This document shows, piece by piece, positions 37,097-44,360 of a stretch of DNA of 57,794 nucleotides. The position numbers and the translations under genes are program-made. Location of the stretch: assembly GCA_045532455.1 (NCBI GenBank), contig JAZSFX010000045.1, positions 1-57,794 on the forward strand, read 5' to 3'. A model generated the notes under the pieces. It ran no database searches. It worked only from the letters and a program-made list of their open reading frames with translations, and was not told the DNA's origin. Each line of letters opens with the position of its first letter. Position 1 is the stretch's first letter. Source of the stretch: Ornithomonoglobus_A sp045532455 (GTDB lineage Bacteria > Bacillota > Clostridia > UBA1381).

Positions 37097-37288
37097 TTAA
37101 ATCGTTCCTTTCTGCTTAGTTTCTTTTTTTACCCAATCTTCTAATGAGTCAATTGGAATAATAATTCGTTTTCCTAATTTTAATGCTGGAAAACCTTGCA
37201 TTTTAACTAATTGATAGGCAGTATTCATTCCTATGCCTAAATAATCAGCTAATTGTTTTACATTTAATGTTTTACATATGTTATTCAT
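37097..37288 (-). CDS. Excisionase-like helix-turn-helix protein
   Basis: A 63-residue MerR/HTH_17-type DNA-binding protein: LNVKQLADYLGIGMNTAYQLV is the helix-turn-helix and KLGKRIIIPIDSLEDWV the wing. Such proteins act as Xis or as early regulators. CGAGGAGG precedes the ATG. First of the rep operon. Confidence 0.8.
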   Translation of the reverse strand: MNNICKTLNVKQLADYLGIGMNTAYQLVKMQGFPALKLGKRIIIPIDSLEDWVKKETKQKGTI

Positions 37289-37308
37289 AAAATTTCACCT
37301 CCTCGCTA

Positions 37309-37341
37309 TTGACTTTATACTCATTTTATCATATAATGAGT
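37309..37341 (+). promoter_or_regulatory. Promoter with overlapping palindromic operator
   Basis: TTGACT (37309-37314), 17-base spacer, TATAAT (37332-37337). The inverted repeat ACTCATT...AATGAGT (37319-37341) covers the spacer and -10, so a dimeric repressor probably controls it. It serves the plus-strand gene at 37402. Confidence 0.65.
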
Positions 37342-37401
37342 TTATTCCAATTTGTAAAATATAACTAAAAGCATAAACCATTTAAAAGGAGATAAAATTT
37401 T

Positions 37402-38448
37402 ATGAAAGAAGATACCTCACCGTCTAAAATAAGAGATTATTTTTCAGATGAAACTCAATATATTAAATTTCCGTTTTCTTTTATTTACGAAGGGCTCTGT
37501 TTTAGAGAATATACTTTAAAACAATCAGATATTTGCTTTCCAGCTAATACATCTAATTTAATTTATGGTGCTACAACAATTAGTACCCAAATACCTATTG
37601 AATTAAAGAACAAAAAAATTATTGCAGAATATAAATATAAAATAAATAAAATAGATGATACAAATCTTTTAGTGAGTTTGTTGAATTTAAGAAGAAATCT
37701 TTCTCAAGACCTATTTTTAGACCTTGGTACAATAGAGGATTTTATTTCTATATATGAAAATAAATCAAATAATACAGCAAAGTTTATATTTAAAAGTAAT
37801 TTTTATAAAGAGCATATTGAACCTAAGAAAGTAAACGATTCAGATATACAAAAAATAATAACATGGTGTAAAAAATATGGATATCCGTTTACTGTACAAA
37901 GCAATTTCGTATATAGCCATATGGATGTGGATTTAAACGATGAATACAAAACTATTAAATATACACTACGCCACTCTTTAGCTAAACCAAATCTGCGTGA
38001 AAACTTTTGGGTATGGGAATTTTTATTGAGACTGCAAATGCTCTATATGACATTTGTGCTGTATGTTAAACTTAGAGATAAAGATAATCTTTTAGACAGC
38101 GATAAACTTTATTTCATCGATTATACAAATGAGCAACGTGAAGAATTAATGAAGAAAATTTATTCTGCTATCAATATAAAATGTATACCTAATTTTATGA
38201 GCGAGAGCGAATTTAAACCAAATAAAAACAATAATTTCCCTATACACTTTTATGCCGACAACATTTTCGATTTAGCTATGTACACCTTGTTCATGTTTAT
38301 GTCTTCAAGAAAAAATACTTTAAAACAATGTCCATTATGTCTACAACTATTTGTTCCCTATAGAAATAATCAAAAGTACTGCAATGAAAGTACCTGTTAT
38401 CCACAGTTGGCATATAAACGGAGAAAGTCCTTAAAAAATAAAAGATAA
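37402..38448 (+). CDS. Protein of unknown function with C-terminal zinc finger
   Basis: A 348-residue soluble protein. Residues 1-300 are unrecognised. The C terminus has CPLC...YCNESTC (C-x2-C-x15-C-x4-C), followed by a basic tail (YKRRKSLKNKR), resembling the CGNR-type nucleic-acid-binding finger. AAAAGGAG precedes the ATG. It stands alone on the plus strand at the right end of element 1, controlled by a promoter with a palindromic operator. Confidence 0.65.
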   Translation: MKEDTSPSKIRDYFSDETQYIKFPFSFIYEGLCFREYTLKQSDICFPANTSNLIYGATTISTQIPIELKNKKIIAEYKYKINKIDDTNLLVSLLNLRRNLSQDLFLDLGTIEDFISIYENKSNNTAKFIFKSNFYKEHIEPKKVNDSDIQKIITWCKKYGYPFTVQSNFVYSHMDVDLNDEYKTIKYTLRHSLAKPNLRENFWVWEFLLRLQMLYMTFVLYVKLRDKDNLLDSDKLYFIDYTNEQREELMKKIYSAINIKCIPNFMSESEFKPNKNNNFPIHFYADNIFDLAMYTLFMFMSSRKNTLKQCPLCLQLFVPYRNNQKYCNESTCYPQLAYKRRKSLKNKR

Positions 38449-38490
38449 TTTATTATTTCTTATTATGATAAATTATCTCTCATTATCGTC

Positions 38491-38512
38491 ATTATAAGGA
38501 AAATTATAAGGA
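38491..38512. repeat. Arm-type integrase site candidate, element 1 right end
   Basis: Two copies of ATTATAAGGA at 38491 and 38503 (period 12), matching the pair at 27664, and preceded by the same TTATC-TCATT context. Confidence 0.65.
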
Positions 38513-38518
38513 AACGCA

Positions 38519-38558
38519 AAAACAGTAGGTCTCAAAACTCTTGAAACCTACTGTTTTA
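38519..38558 (+). terminator. Hairpin at the right end of element 1
   Basis: AAAACAGTAGGT / ACCTACTGTTTT around a 14-base loop, four bases before the att core; probably ends the zinc-finger protein transcript. Confidence 0.65.
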
Positions 38559-38561
38559 CTT

Positions 38562-38605
38562 AGTTGCGGGAGAAGGACTTGAACCAACGACCTTCGGGTT
38601 ATGAG
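38562..38605. repeat. att core, middle copy (44 bp)
   Basis: Identical to the copies at 27505 and 47184; it is the shared border of elements 1 and 2. Confidence 0.93.
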
Positions 38606-38702
38606 AGTGAATAATATTGTTTTGTATTATTTTGTGCAATTAAATAAATGGCGGTTTTATGCGGTTTTGAGGATAATTACAGTTTATAATTTTTTGTAAT
38701 TC

Positions 38703-38745
38703 TTGGTGTTTACTCCCTGCAATAAACACCAAATAAACACCAAAT
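38703..38745. repeat. Arm-type integrase site candidate, element 2 left end
   Basis: Tandem AAACACCAAAT at 38724 and 38735 (period 11), with an inverted copy TTGGTGTTTA at 38703. The same tandem pair is at 47095. Confidence 0.65.
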
Positions 38746-38785
38746 TTTATAGAGAATAATTGCCATATTATCTTTTAAAAGCAAG

Positions 38786-38822
38786 CAAAAAAGAGAAGTT
38801 AATTTCAGCTTCTCTTTTTCTG
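38786..38822. terminator. Hairpin after the terminase-like gene
   Basis: AAAAAGAGAAG / CTTCTCTTTTT with flanking A- and T-runs; can act on either strand and would end the minus-strand operon of element 2. Confidence 0.7.
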
Positions 38823-38895
38823 TTATAATTTGGTAGCACCACTATAATATTATACTCTGTTGGTAGCAGAGTTATTATGCTGCAGGCATATTTTT

Positions 38896-39258
38896 TTAGA
38901 CATCAACTATCTGTACAGGCTCAATGTTTCTCGATTTTAATGTTTCAATATGCTTATATCCTGCACTGTCAAGTACCGCCTTTATTACTTTTGCCGCCGC
39001 CACATCATTCGTGCTTTGTGTTAATATTCTGTCGGCTCTCTTGACTGCCTTTGTTATGCTGCGGCTCAATCTTGCATTTAATGTAGACGTTTGTATCCGT
39101 TGGCGGCGGTTGTATTCTTCCTTAAATTCTTCATTGTTTAACCATTTATACAAACAATTTCTTGATACCTTTACACATAACGCAATCTCACTTATTGACA
39201 TATCTCCTTTAAACATAAGCTCCAAAGCAGTTTTTTGACGTTCTGTAAGTGCCATCAT
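38896..39258 (-). CDS. phBC6A51/terminase-small-subunit-like helix-turn-helix protein
   Basis: A 120-residue DNA-binding protein. N-terminal helix-turn-helix ISEIALCVKVSRNCLYKWL, then a long basic helix (about 50-85) and a C-terminal helix. The pattern TERQKTALELMFKG...LNNEEFKEEYNRR matches phage small-terminase or phBC6A51 proteins, which recognise DNA for packaging. I chose ATG 39258, five bases after AAAGGAG; a longer upstream frame has no ribosome site. Last gene of the element's minus-strand operon, where PICIs keep terS. Confidence 0.6.
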   Translation of the reverse strand: MMALTERQKTALELMFKGDMSISEIALCVKVSRNCLYKWLNNEEFKEEYNRRQRIQTSTLNARLSRSITKAVKRADRILTQSTNDVAAAKVIKAVLDSAGYKHIETLKSRNIEPVQIVDV

Positions 39259-39555
39259 ATAATCTCCTTTTTGTGTAATTCTGTAAACCTTATAAGCGGT
39301 ACACACTCCCCCACTTTTACATATTTCTCTTGCTTCCCTCGTGCTTCGTTTGTTTTTTTCGCCTGTTCCTCGCCTGTTCGCAGGTTTGTTATTCCTTGCT
39401 TAATTTCTCGACAGTTCCTCGACAGTTAAATTGTCATTTTCTCTTTGTTCATTCTTTGTTCATTCTCTGTTAGTGTGCTTTTAGCATATAAAACATATTT
39501 TCTTTTTTTGTTCGCATAATTTCGCAAACTCAACCAAAAAATAATTTGTTTTTGT
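39259..39555. other. Non-coding stretch with paired short repeats
   Basis: Three adjacent doublets: CGCCTGTTCCT, TCGACAGTTCC and TTTGTTCATTC each occur twice in a row. On the minus strand short frames interrupted by stops are seen; possibly a decayed gene. No intact gene supported. Confidence 0.4.
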
Positions 39556-39762
39556 TTACTCTATCCCACTTTTATTTAATTCTTTATTTTTACGTTCCAT
39601 TGCCTTTTTAAGCCAATATTTGCGGTTATGTTCTTTTATTTTATCCTTGTTTTCTTCTCTCCATTTTTTGTGATATTGTGCAAGGTGTTCCTTGTTTTTT
39701 TCTCTCCATTCCTTGATATATTTTGCTTGTTCCTCTTTTGCAAGTTTCTCGAGTTCTGTCAT
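39556..39762 (-). CDS. Small basic phage-type protein with Y-x3-WR repeats
   Basis: A 68-residue, highly charged helical protein. KYIKEWREKNK, QYHKKWREENKDK and EHNRKYWLKKA are three variants of one unit. A paralogue with the same pattern is at 44698-44868. AAAAGGAG lies ten bases before ATG 39762. Similar proteins occur in phages; nucleic-acid binding is likely but unproven. Confidence 0.6.
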   Translation of the reverse strand: MTELEKLAKEEQAKYIKEWREKNKEHLAQYHKKWREENKDKIKEHNRKYWLKKAMERKNKELNKSGIE

Positions 39763-39779
39763 AATTCTATCGCTCCTTT

Positions 39780-40364
39780 TTAATAACATTCCTTATACAT
39801 TTTCAATGCAGTTACTACGCAGGCAAACATATCTGCCATAAATTCGCCTATTTGCATTTCTCCTACTGTTTGCTTCATTCTTTTTACACTGTCCTTACTG
39901 TCCCAATGCTCTAATGCGAAAATTGATTGGTTAAAAGTAAAAAATGAATATATAAGCACTAATATGTCATATAGGGACTTGGCAGATAAGTATAAAGTAT
40001 CACAGCAAAGTATTTCCAAGCACGAAAAAGAAGAAGGATGGGTAAATTTAAAAAAGGAGAGGTTGGCTGAAATTAGTGCAAGGGTTGAGCAAATAACTAC
40101 GGAAAAAACAGTTAATAAGTGTCCTAATTCGTGCAATGCGGTTAATTCTTGACTCGTATCATTCATAGTGTCATCATATGCAATTAGGCAAAGGTCATTG
40201 TAACGATATATAAACCCATTATACTTTTCAGATAATCCAATTAACTCATTTACGAACATATCAGCCTTGACATTTAATTTTCTTTTGTCTGCTTGTCTGT
40301 ATATACTGCTATATGTAGTCATCTTACAACCCTTGCTTTGAGCATACTCTTTTAATCTTTGCAA
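39780..40364 (-). pseudogene. ImmA/IrrE-like metalloprotease gene interrupted by antisense terminase-like DNA
   Basis: The frame encodes 194 residues. The N-terminal part (to HELGHLLT) and the C-terminal part (EHWDSKDS...EFMADMFACVV, with the usual third zinc-ligand region) belong to an ImmA/IrrE-type HExxH protease. Between them, about 39920-40110 reads on the plus strand as an HTH fragment, WLKVKNEYI...SYRDLADKYKVSQQSISKHE..., typical of small-terminase N termini. The minus frame stays open by chance and would insert a hydrophobic stretch after the active site, so activity is doubtful. Confidence 0.6.
39920..40110 (+). pseudogene. Terminase-small-subunit-like N-terminal fragment
   Basis: The plus-strand translation has a convincing helix-turn-helix (SYRDLADKYKVSQQSISKHE) followed by EGWVNLKKERLAEI, then joins ImmA-gene antisense and stops. 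No ribosome site. It is a truncated insert within the protease gene. Boundaries are estimates. Confidence 0.5.
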
Positions 40365-40374
40365 CTATATCACC

Positions 40375-40758
40375 TCACATTTTACTTATAAGCTCATAGG
40401 CAAAAGCGTCTGCCTCTATATCCATTAAAATAGGATTGCGTAAACTCATTTTGTCATCGCCAATATGTTTTAAACGGATATGTCCTAACTCGTGTAAAAG
40501 CAAATATAATTTATCTTGTATGTGCTTATTATTATCTATAAAGACAATTCGCGTTGTTGCAGCATATGTAAAGGCAGTTAGCTTTTCAGCTTCTTCTTCA
40601 AGCGAATAACGTACTATTTCCTCATTGCCATCAGATGTATTAAAAAATACAGTTGAATAACCATATAACTTTAAATATTCGATTATTCTTTCAATACTAA
40701 TATCTTTTTTTAAATACTTTGTAACAGACTTTGCGGTCCGTTTGATTTTATTTTCCAT
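40375..40758 (-). CDS. ImmA/IrrE-like metallopeptidase
   Basis: A 127-residue intact homologue of the neighbouring broken gene. Zinc motif HELGH (LLLHELGHIRLKH) and EADAFAYEL as third-ligand region. Such proteases cleave XRE repressors to induce mobile elements; here the likely target would be the XRE repressor at 45023 (inference). AGGAGG precedes the ATG. A predicted antisense RNA promoter lies 26 bases upstream of its start. Confidence 0.75.
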   Translation of the reverse strand: MENKIKRTAKSVTKYLKKDISIERIIEYLKLYGYSTVFFNTSDGNEEIVRYSLEEEAEKLTAFTYAATTRIVFIDNNKHIQDKLYLLLHELGHIRLKHIGDDKMSLRNPILMDIEADAFAYELISKM

Positions 40759-40783
40759 TAAAAAATTCCTCCTGAAAATTATC

Positions 40784-40812
40784 TTGATTTTCCCCAGAGG
40801 ATATGATATAAT
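40784..40812 (+). promoter_or_regulatory. Promoter of predicted antisense RNA C
   Basis: TTGATT (40784-40789), 17-base spacer, TATAAT (40807-40812). No plus-strand gene follows. Confidence 0.7.
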
Positions 40813-40818
40813 AGATTT

Positions 40819-40886
40819 ATCAATCCTTTGGGGTTGGTGTTATAAAGCAGGTTTGTAACTTTGGTCGGTCGCAACCTGCTTTTTTT
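40819..40886 (+). ncRNA. Predicted antisense RNA C (opposite the ImmA-gene leader)
   Basis: About 68 nt from the promoter above to a terminator GCAGGTT / AACCTGC plus seven Ts (40847-40886). It is complementary to the minus-strand leader between the RHH gene and the ImmA-like gene. No ORF inside. Confidence 0.55.
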
Positions 40887-41070
40887 ACTTTGTGAGTAAC
40901 TCAATAGCCATTTCTAAAAATTTTGGATTGCTTAAATTGTTTGTTGTTTTATATTTTTCAATCCTTTCATATAACTCTGGCTTTACACTGGCTCTAAAAA
41001 CCTTATAATGTTTTTGATTATAACGATTTTTTACCGCAGCACTTGTGCGAGGTTTGCTCTTTTCTTCCAT
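40885..41070 (-). CDS. Small ribbon-helix-helix-like protein
   Basis: A 61-residue protein with a basic N terminus and an Arc/CopG-like core (YKVFRASVKPELYERIEKY...NPKFLEMAIELL). AAGGAG precedes the ATG by six bases. Probably a DNA-binding regulator of the element. Confidence 0.65.
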   Translation of the reverse strand: MEEKSKPRTSAAVKNRYNQKHYKVFRASVKPELYERIEKYKTTNNLSNPKFLEMAIELLTK

Positions 41071-41167
41071 TACTGTCTCCTTTTCTTTATAAGCATTTCA
41101 ATAATTTTAGCTATGCCAATGCAGAAAAAACAGATAGCACTAACTTTTAAAATATCCATTTTTAATA

Positions 41168-41196
41168 TTGACAATGGTCTAAATTTATTATATAAT
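41168..41196 (+). promoter_or_regulatory. Consensus promoter of predicted antisense RNA B
   Basis: TTGACA (41168-41173), 17-base spacer, TATAAT (41191-41196): a perfect match. Confidence 0.8.
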
Positions 41197-41202
41197 CGAG
41201 CT

Positions 41203-41321
41203 GAGGGGATTACTCCCCTCGCTATCACTCAATCAGTTTGTCAATGATTAGTAGCGATAGCCCGATTAAGAAGTCTACTAAAATGTCTATCCAAAAGTCT
41301 TTTTTAGTAGATTTCTTTTTT
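41203..41321 (+). ncRNA. Predicted antisense RNA B (antitoxin-like) opposite the 35-residue peptide gene
   Basis: About 119 nt. A 5' hairpin GAGGGG-atta-CTCCCCTC starts at the predicted first base; the 3' end is a terminator TCTACTAAAA / TTTTAGTAGA followed by TTTCTTTTTT (41274-41321). It covers almost the whole minus-strand peptide gene (41225-41332), the layout of type I toxin-antitoxin pairs. Confidence 0.6.
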
Positions 41322-41332
41322 CGTTTAGCCAC
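41225..41332 (-). CDS. 35-residue basic-hydrophobic peptide (candidate type I toxin)
   Basis: Starts at GTG, seven bases after AGGAGG. N-terminal MAKRKKKSTKKD is strongly basic; the rest (WIDILVDFLIGLSLLIIDKLIE) is one membrane helix. It has its own perfect promoter (41365-41393) and is faced by antisense RNA B. Size, topology and convergent RNA fit TxpA/BsrG-like toxins, though the sequence is not one I recognise. A phage holin-like or regulatory peptide is an alternative. Confidence 0.65.
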   Translation of the reverse strand: MAKRKKKSTKKDFWIDILVDFLIGLSLLIIDKLIE

Positions 41333-41364
41333 TGTCTTACCTCCTTTCCTTAGCTTATGTATAT

Positions 41365-41393
41365 ATTATATCATACTTTGCTAAGTATGTCAA
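41365..41393 (-). promoter_or_regulatory. Consensus promoter of the small peptide gene, with palindromic spacer
   Basis: Minus strand TTGACA (41388-41393), 17-base spacer, TATAAT (41365-41370). The spacer holds the imperfect palindrome ATACTT-agc-AAAGTAT, a possible operator. Confidence 0.8.
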
Positions 41394-41497
41394 GGTTTTT
41401 TGCAAATTCTTTGCCCTTTTTTTTATGTGCAAATTTTTGCAAAATGTTTATTCAATTATCAGCATAAATTTATGAAAAAACCACCTTTATAGCATAA

Positions 41498-41765
41498 AAA
41501 ACCACCAAAAGACCACATAAAACCCACCCAAAAACCGCATAGGCAAGCCAAAGACCACCAAGACCACCATTTTTGAGGGTATATGTCTATTTATATAATA
41601 ACACAATAAAATACGTTTTTTTATTTTTCCTATGTATATACTATATAAAATTAGGTAAGAATGGTGGGACGTCGCATAGGTATGCCATTTTGTGGTGGTC
41701 TTTTGGTGGTCTTTTGGTGGTCTTTTGGTGGTCTTTTGGTGGTCTTTTGGTGGTCTTGGTGGTCT
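41498..41765. repeat. Iteron replication origin of element 2
   Basis: To the right (41695-41765), GGTGGTCTTTT repeats about six times with an 11-base period. To the left (41500-41573) inverted-orientation units (ACCACCAAAAGACCAC, AAGACCACCAAGACCACC) occur. Between them lies about 80 bases of AT-rich DNA. Paired iterons flanking an AT-rich unwinding region immediately 3' of rep is the structure of SaPI/PICI origins. No gene is supported between 41333 and 41766. Confidence 0.75.
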
Positions 41766-41766
41766 C

Positions 41767-43647
41767 TCAAGAAGTAAATGGACAATTATTGTCCTCAATT
41801 TCTTCAAAATCATCTGTCAGTAGTTTGACATATCTTGCCCTTTGTCCATATATATTTCTGCTATGTGTAAATTTTCCCTGACCATCTTTTTCAATATATC
41901 CCTTTTTAGCAAATCGTGGCATAATAGCACCATAATCAAACCCAGCTTGTTTCATATGTTCTGTAAGCACATTCTTATTTATCATTATATGGTCAGCTTC
42001 TATCTTGCCCCATATCTCGCCATTATTAAATGAGCTATTTTCAAATCTATTCTGATAAGCCGCCGCCCAATTTAAAACCCATTCGTAACATCTTTCGGCA
42101 ATATCAACTTGTTTTTTTGTAGCAAGAAACATTTTTACATCATCAATTTTTAATGGTGTTTCGCCTGTAAATATACACTCGGTTGCAAGTTCATCGGCAA
42201 GTAACAACATAGCCATTGCCATGCACTGCTTATCTGTTGAGCTTGTTTCCTGTGTAAGACGTTTAAATATACTGTTATAACGTTCTTGTATATCAGGTGT
42301 GTTTTGTATCTTGTCTATAAACATCTTCCCTGCAAAGCCATAATTCTGCCTAATAAGTCCCATTGTATAATTGCCATCATCTATTATTTTGTTTTGTACT
42401 TCAAGGCTTATAACCCTGTTTACAGTTCCGCCGCCGCTATTCTCTTTGATTATATCCTCTTCGCCTGTACAAATAAAACAGTTTTTCCATTGCTTTGCTT
42501 GTCTTATACCGCCCTGTGCCGCACCTTGAGTTCTGCTCATTCCTTCAGTCATACACATTATAAATGAGTTTAGCTTTGTTTTGTCCTCTATTGTTTGAAG
42601 CTCGTCCAAAAAGCAAGGAAAAGAATATAAAAAGGCGGCGGTTTCATTTATGCCATATACTGTGCCATTTAAAGACTTTACAAACCCACTATCTGACTTA
42701 CCCCATATTGAAGCAGCAACACATAAGGCTACTGATTTTCCTGTTCCTGTATCTCCCCACAAATGCACCACAAAAGGCAAGCCACCAACTTTATAAATTA
42801 GCTGACTTGCAAAACTTGCAGCCATTGTAAGACGTACATAAATATTTTTGCGTAGTTCCAAACAGTGTGCCAACCACTTATTATAATCTCCATCTGCTTT
42901 GATTGACTTATATATGTCTACAAACTCATTTACAGTATCGCATTTAAAGGTATCAGAATAAGGTATAAATGAATTATCGTTCCAGCCTATATGCTCTACT
43001 GTGTTGCTTATAGGTATTGTATTGATATTCTTTTGCATAATACACCTAAAATAACTTATAAGCTGCTTTGCGTTTTCTGTTGTAACATCTATGCCATAGT
43101 TTGCAATGCGTATGAGCTTTGTATTATTTGCTATCATCTCACGTTCCACTGTAACAGTTTGCCATTGTCCGCTTATTGTGAAGCCTACAACCACCTTTTC
43201 TGTGTCATCTTTAACATTCCGCATGCGTTCTAATATAACGATTGGTTGCGAGCTTAAAGGTATAATTAAAAAATCTCCATTCTTGTCTGTGTCTGTAACA
43301 AATATTCCTCTATCGTTTACAATATAATTTCCTACATTGTAGTTTTCTTTTATATATTCATAGCCTTTTGGTGCAGTTGTAAGCTCTGCAAAGCCTTTTA
43401 CATTAGCTTGTATTTGTTCTTGTATGTATTCTTCCTGGAATAGCTTTAAATGCTCTTTAAAACGTTTAAATAGCTTGTACTTCTTTGCAGTTTTACTCAT
43501 TTGCTCTATAAGTTGCGTTCTTGCCTCTCTTATGTAATCCCTATAAAACTCTGTCAAAAGTTCTTCCACCGCCGCCTCGTCATATCCATCAACAAACGCA
43601 GATGTTATAAGCTCATTCAGTTCTTGGTTGTCTATAATCTCGTTCAA
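41767..43647 (-). CDS. DUF927-type replication helicase (Rep), element 2
   Basis: A 626-residue protein. A DUF927 region (about 95-250) precedes an AAA-like ATPase with Walker A GDTGTGKS (298-305), Walker B CFLDE (345-349) and sensor CTGEEDI near 400. The C terminus (about 510-626) is a winged-helix-like DNA-binding region that may bind the iterons directly downstream. Overlaps the primase gene by 35 bases. Together they form the replication module. Confidence 0.82.
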   Translation of the reverse strand: MNEIIDNQELNELITSAFVDGYDEAAVEELLTEFYRDYIREARTQLIEQMSKTAKKYKLFKRFKEHLKLFQEEYIQEQIQANVKGFAELTTAPKGYEYIKENYNVGNYIVNDRGIFVTDTDKNGDFLIIPLSSQPIVILERMRNVKDDTEKVVVGFTISGQWQTVTVEREMIANNTKLIRIANYGIDVTTENAKQLISYFRCIMQKNINTIPISNTVEHIGWNDNSFIPYSDTFKCDTVNEFVDIYKSIKADGDYNKWLAHCLELRKNIYVRLTMAASFASQLIYKVGGLPFVVHLWGDTGTGKSVALCVAASIWGKSDSGFVKSLNGTVYGINETAAFLYSFPCFLDELQTIEDKTKLNSFIMCMTEGMSRTQGAAQGGIRQAKQWKNCFICTGEEDIIKENSGGGTVNRVISLEVQNKIIDDGNYTMGLIRQNYGFAGKMFIDKIQNTPDIQERYNSIFKRLTQETSSTDKQCMAMAMLLLADELATECIFTGETPLKIDDVKMFLATKKQVDIAERCYEWVLNWAAAYQNRFENSSFNNGEIWGKIEADHIMINKNVLTEHMKQAGFDYGAIMPRFAKKGYIEKDGQGKFTHSRNIYGQRARYVKLLTDDFEEIEDNNCPFTS

Positions 43648-44203
43648 TAGTTTTCACCCTTTCGTTTTGTATTAGTTCTTCTTTTTGCTCGTCTGTACCA
43701 TATGCCATTATATCGCAATAATAATCAAAAAGAGCAAGTTCATTAGTTGCCTGTATATACTCACCTGAGAAGTCTGTAATCTCAGGCGGCGGATTGTAGC
43801 TCCTTATTTTTAACCACAATCGGCGGCGGTAATCTATCAATGCTATTTCGTGTCGTTTTTGTTTTTTGCGTTTTAAACGCTCTGTCGTTCGATTTAAGCC
43901 ACTTTTTTGATTTAAGTATAAATTCACACCCTTAGAGGAAATAAAGCTATAATCGCTCTCTAATCGTTTTATAGCAGCATTAAAGTCAATATTATAATAA
44001 GCTTGTACAAAGCTAATAACATCACCGCCAATTCCGCAGCCAAAGCATTTGAAAATCTGTTTTCGTGGATTGATATAAAATGACGGTGTTTTCTCAGTGT
44101 GAAAAGGGCAGCAAGCTGAATTCTTTTTATTCAGCTTAATACCTGCCCTCTGCACCACATCAACAATATTTACATTTGCTTTTATTGCCTCTATGTCATA
44201 CAT
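43613..44203 (-). CDS. Primase zinc-finger (CHC2) protein, element 2
   Basis: A 196-residue DnaG-type N-terminal domain. Zinc ligands Cys32, His35, Cys53 and Cys56 (CPFHTEKTPSF...FKCFGCGIGGD). It lacks the TOPRIM catalytic domain, so it likely works with the DUF927 protein, as split primase-helicases do in satellites. The ribosome site (AAAGGG, about 11 bases from ATG) is weak, so its synthesis may be controlled through the leader opposed by antisense RNA A. Confidence 0.82.
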   Translation of the reverse strand: MYDIEAIKANVNIVDVVQRAGIKLNKKNSACCPFHTEKTPSFYINPRKQIFKCFGCGIGGDVISFVQAYYNIDFNAAIKRLESDYSFISSKGVNLYLNQKSGLNRTTERLKRKKQKRHEIALIDYRRRLWLKIRSYNPPPEITDFSGEYIQATNELALFDYYCDIMAYGTDEQKEELIQNERVKTIERDYRQPRTE

Positions 44204-44223
44204 TTAAGATTAAACCCTTTCCC

Positions 44224-44252
44224 TTGACAAAATGCTCCTAATCTGGTATAAT
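44224..44252 (+). promoter_or_regulatory. Consensus promoter of predicted antisense RNA A
   Basis: TTGACA (44224-44229), 17-base spacer, TATAAT (44247-44252), 20 bases upstream of the primase start on the opposite strand. Confidence 0.8.
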
Positions 44253-44258
44253 AAAAGA

Positions 44259-44360
44259 GAATTGAATAACATATATTTTGTGTTATTTCGTATTTTTATT
44301 ATTTTTTATTTTTTGTTGCTGTACCTCGCAGGGTGTGTTCTATATGCGAGGTACTTTTTT
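44259..44360 (+). ncRNA. Predicted antisense RNA A (countertranscript to the primase leader)
   Basis: About 100 nt from a perfect promoter to a terminator with a ten-base stem GTACCTCGCA / TGCGAGGTAC plus six Ts (44321-44360). It is complementary to the leader between the 40-residue peptide gene and the primase gene and covers the peptide stop codon. Geometry matches plasmid copy-control countertranscripts. It has no ribosome site or convincing ORF. Confidence 0.6.

Larger units (their letters stand above)
27505..38605. mobile_element. Integrative element 1 in tRNA-fMet
   Basis: An 11-kb segment bounded by 44-bp direct repeats of the tRNA-fMet 3' half. It carries a tyrosine integrase, a serine recombinase, two divergent XRE regulators, an excisionase-like protein and an HUH Rep, plus cargo. 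No conjugation or capsid genes are seen, so it is an IME- or plasmid-like satellite. Both ends carry internal tandem ATTATAAGGA motifs that fit arm-type integrase sites. Confidence 0.85.

Noticed and set aside
39310..39500. Minus-strand frame fragments upstream of the terminase-like gene
   Set aside because: Interrupted by stops and without a start codon; at best a decayed gene.
41487..41813. Open frame of about 108 codons rich in Pro/Lys/His across the rep 3' region
   Set aside because: Its repeats are the iterons read in one frame; no ribosome site, and the origin interpretation explains the sequence.
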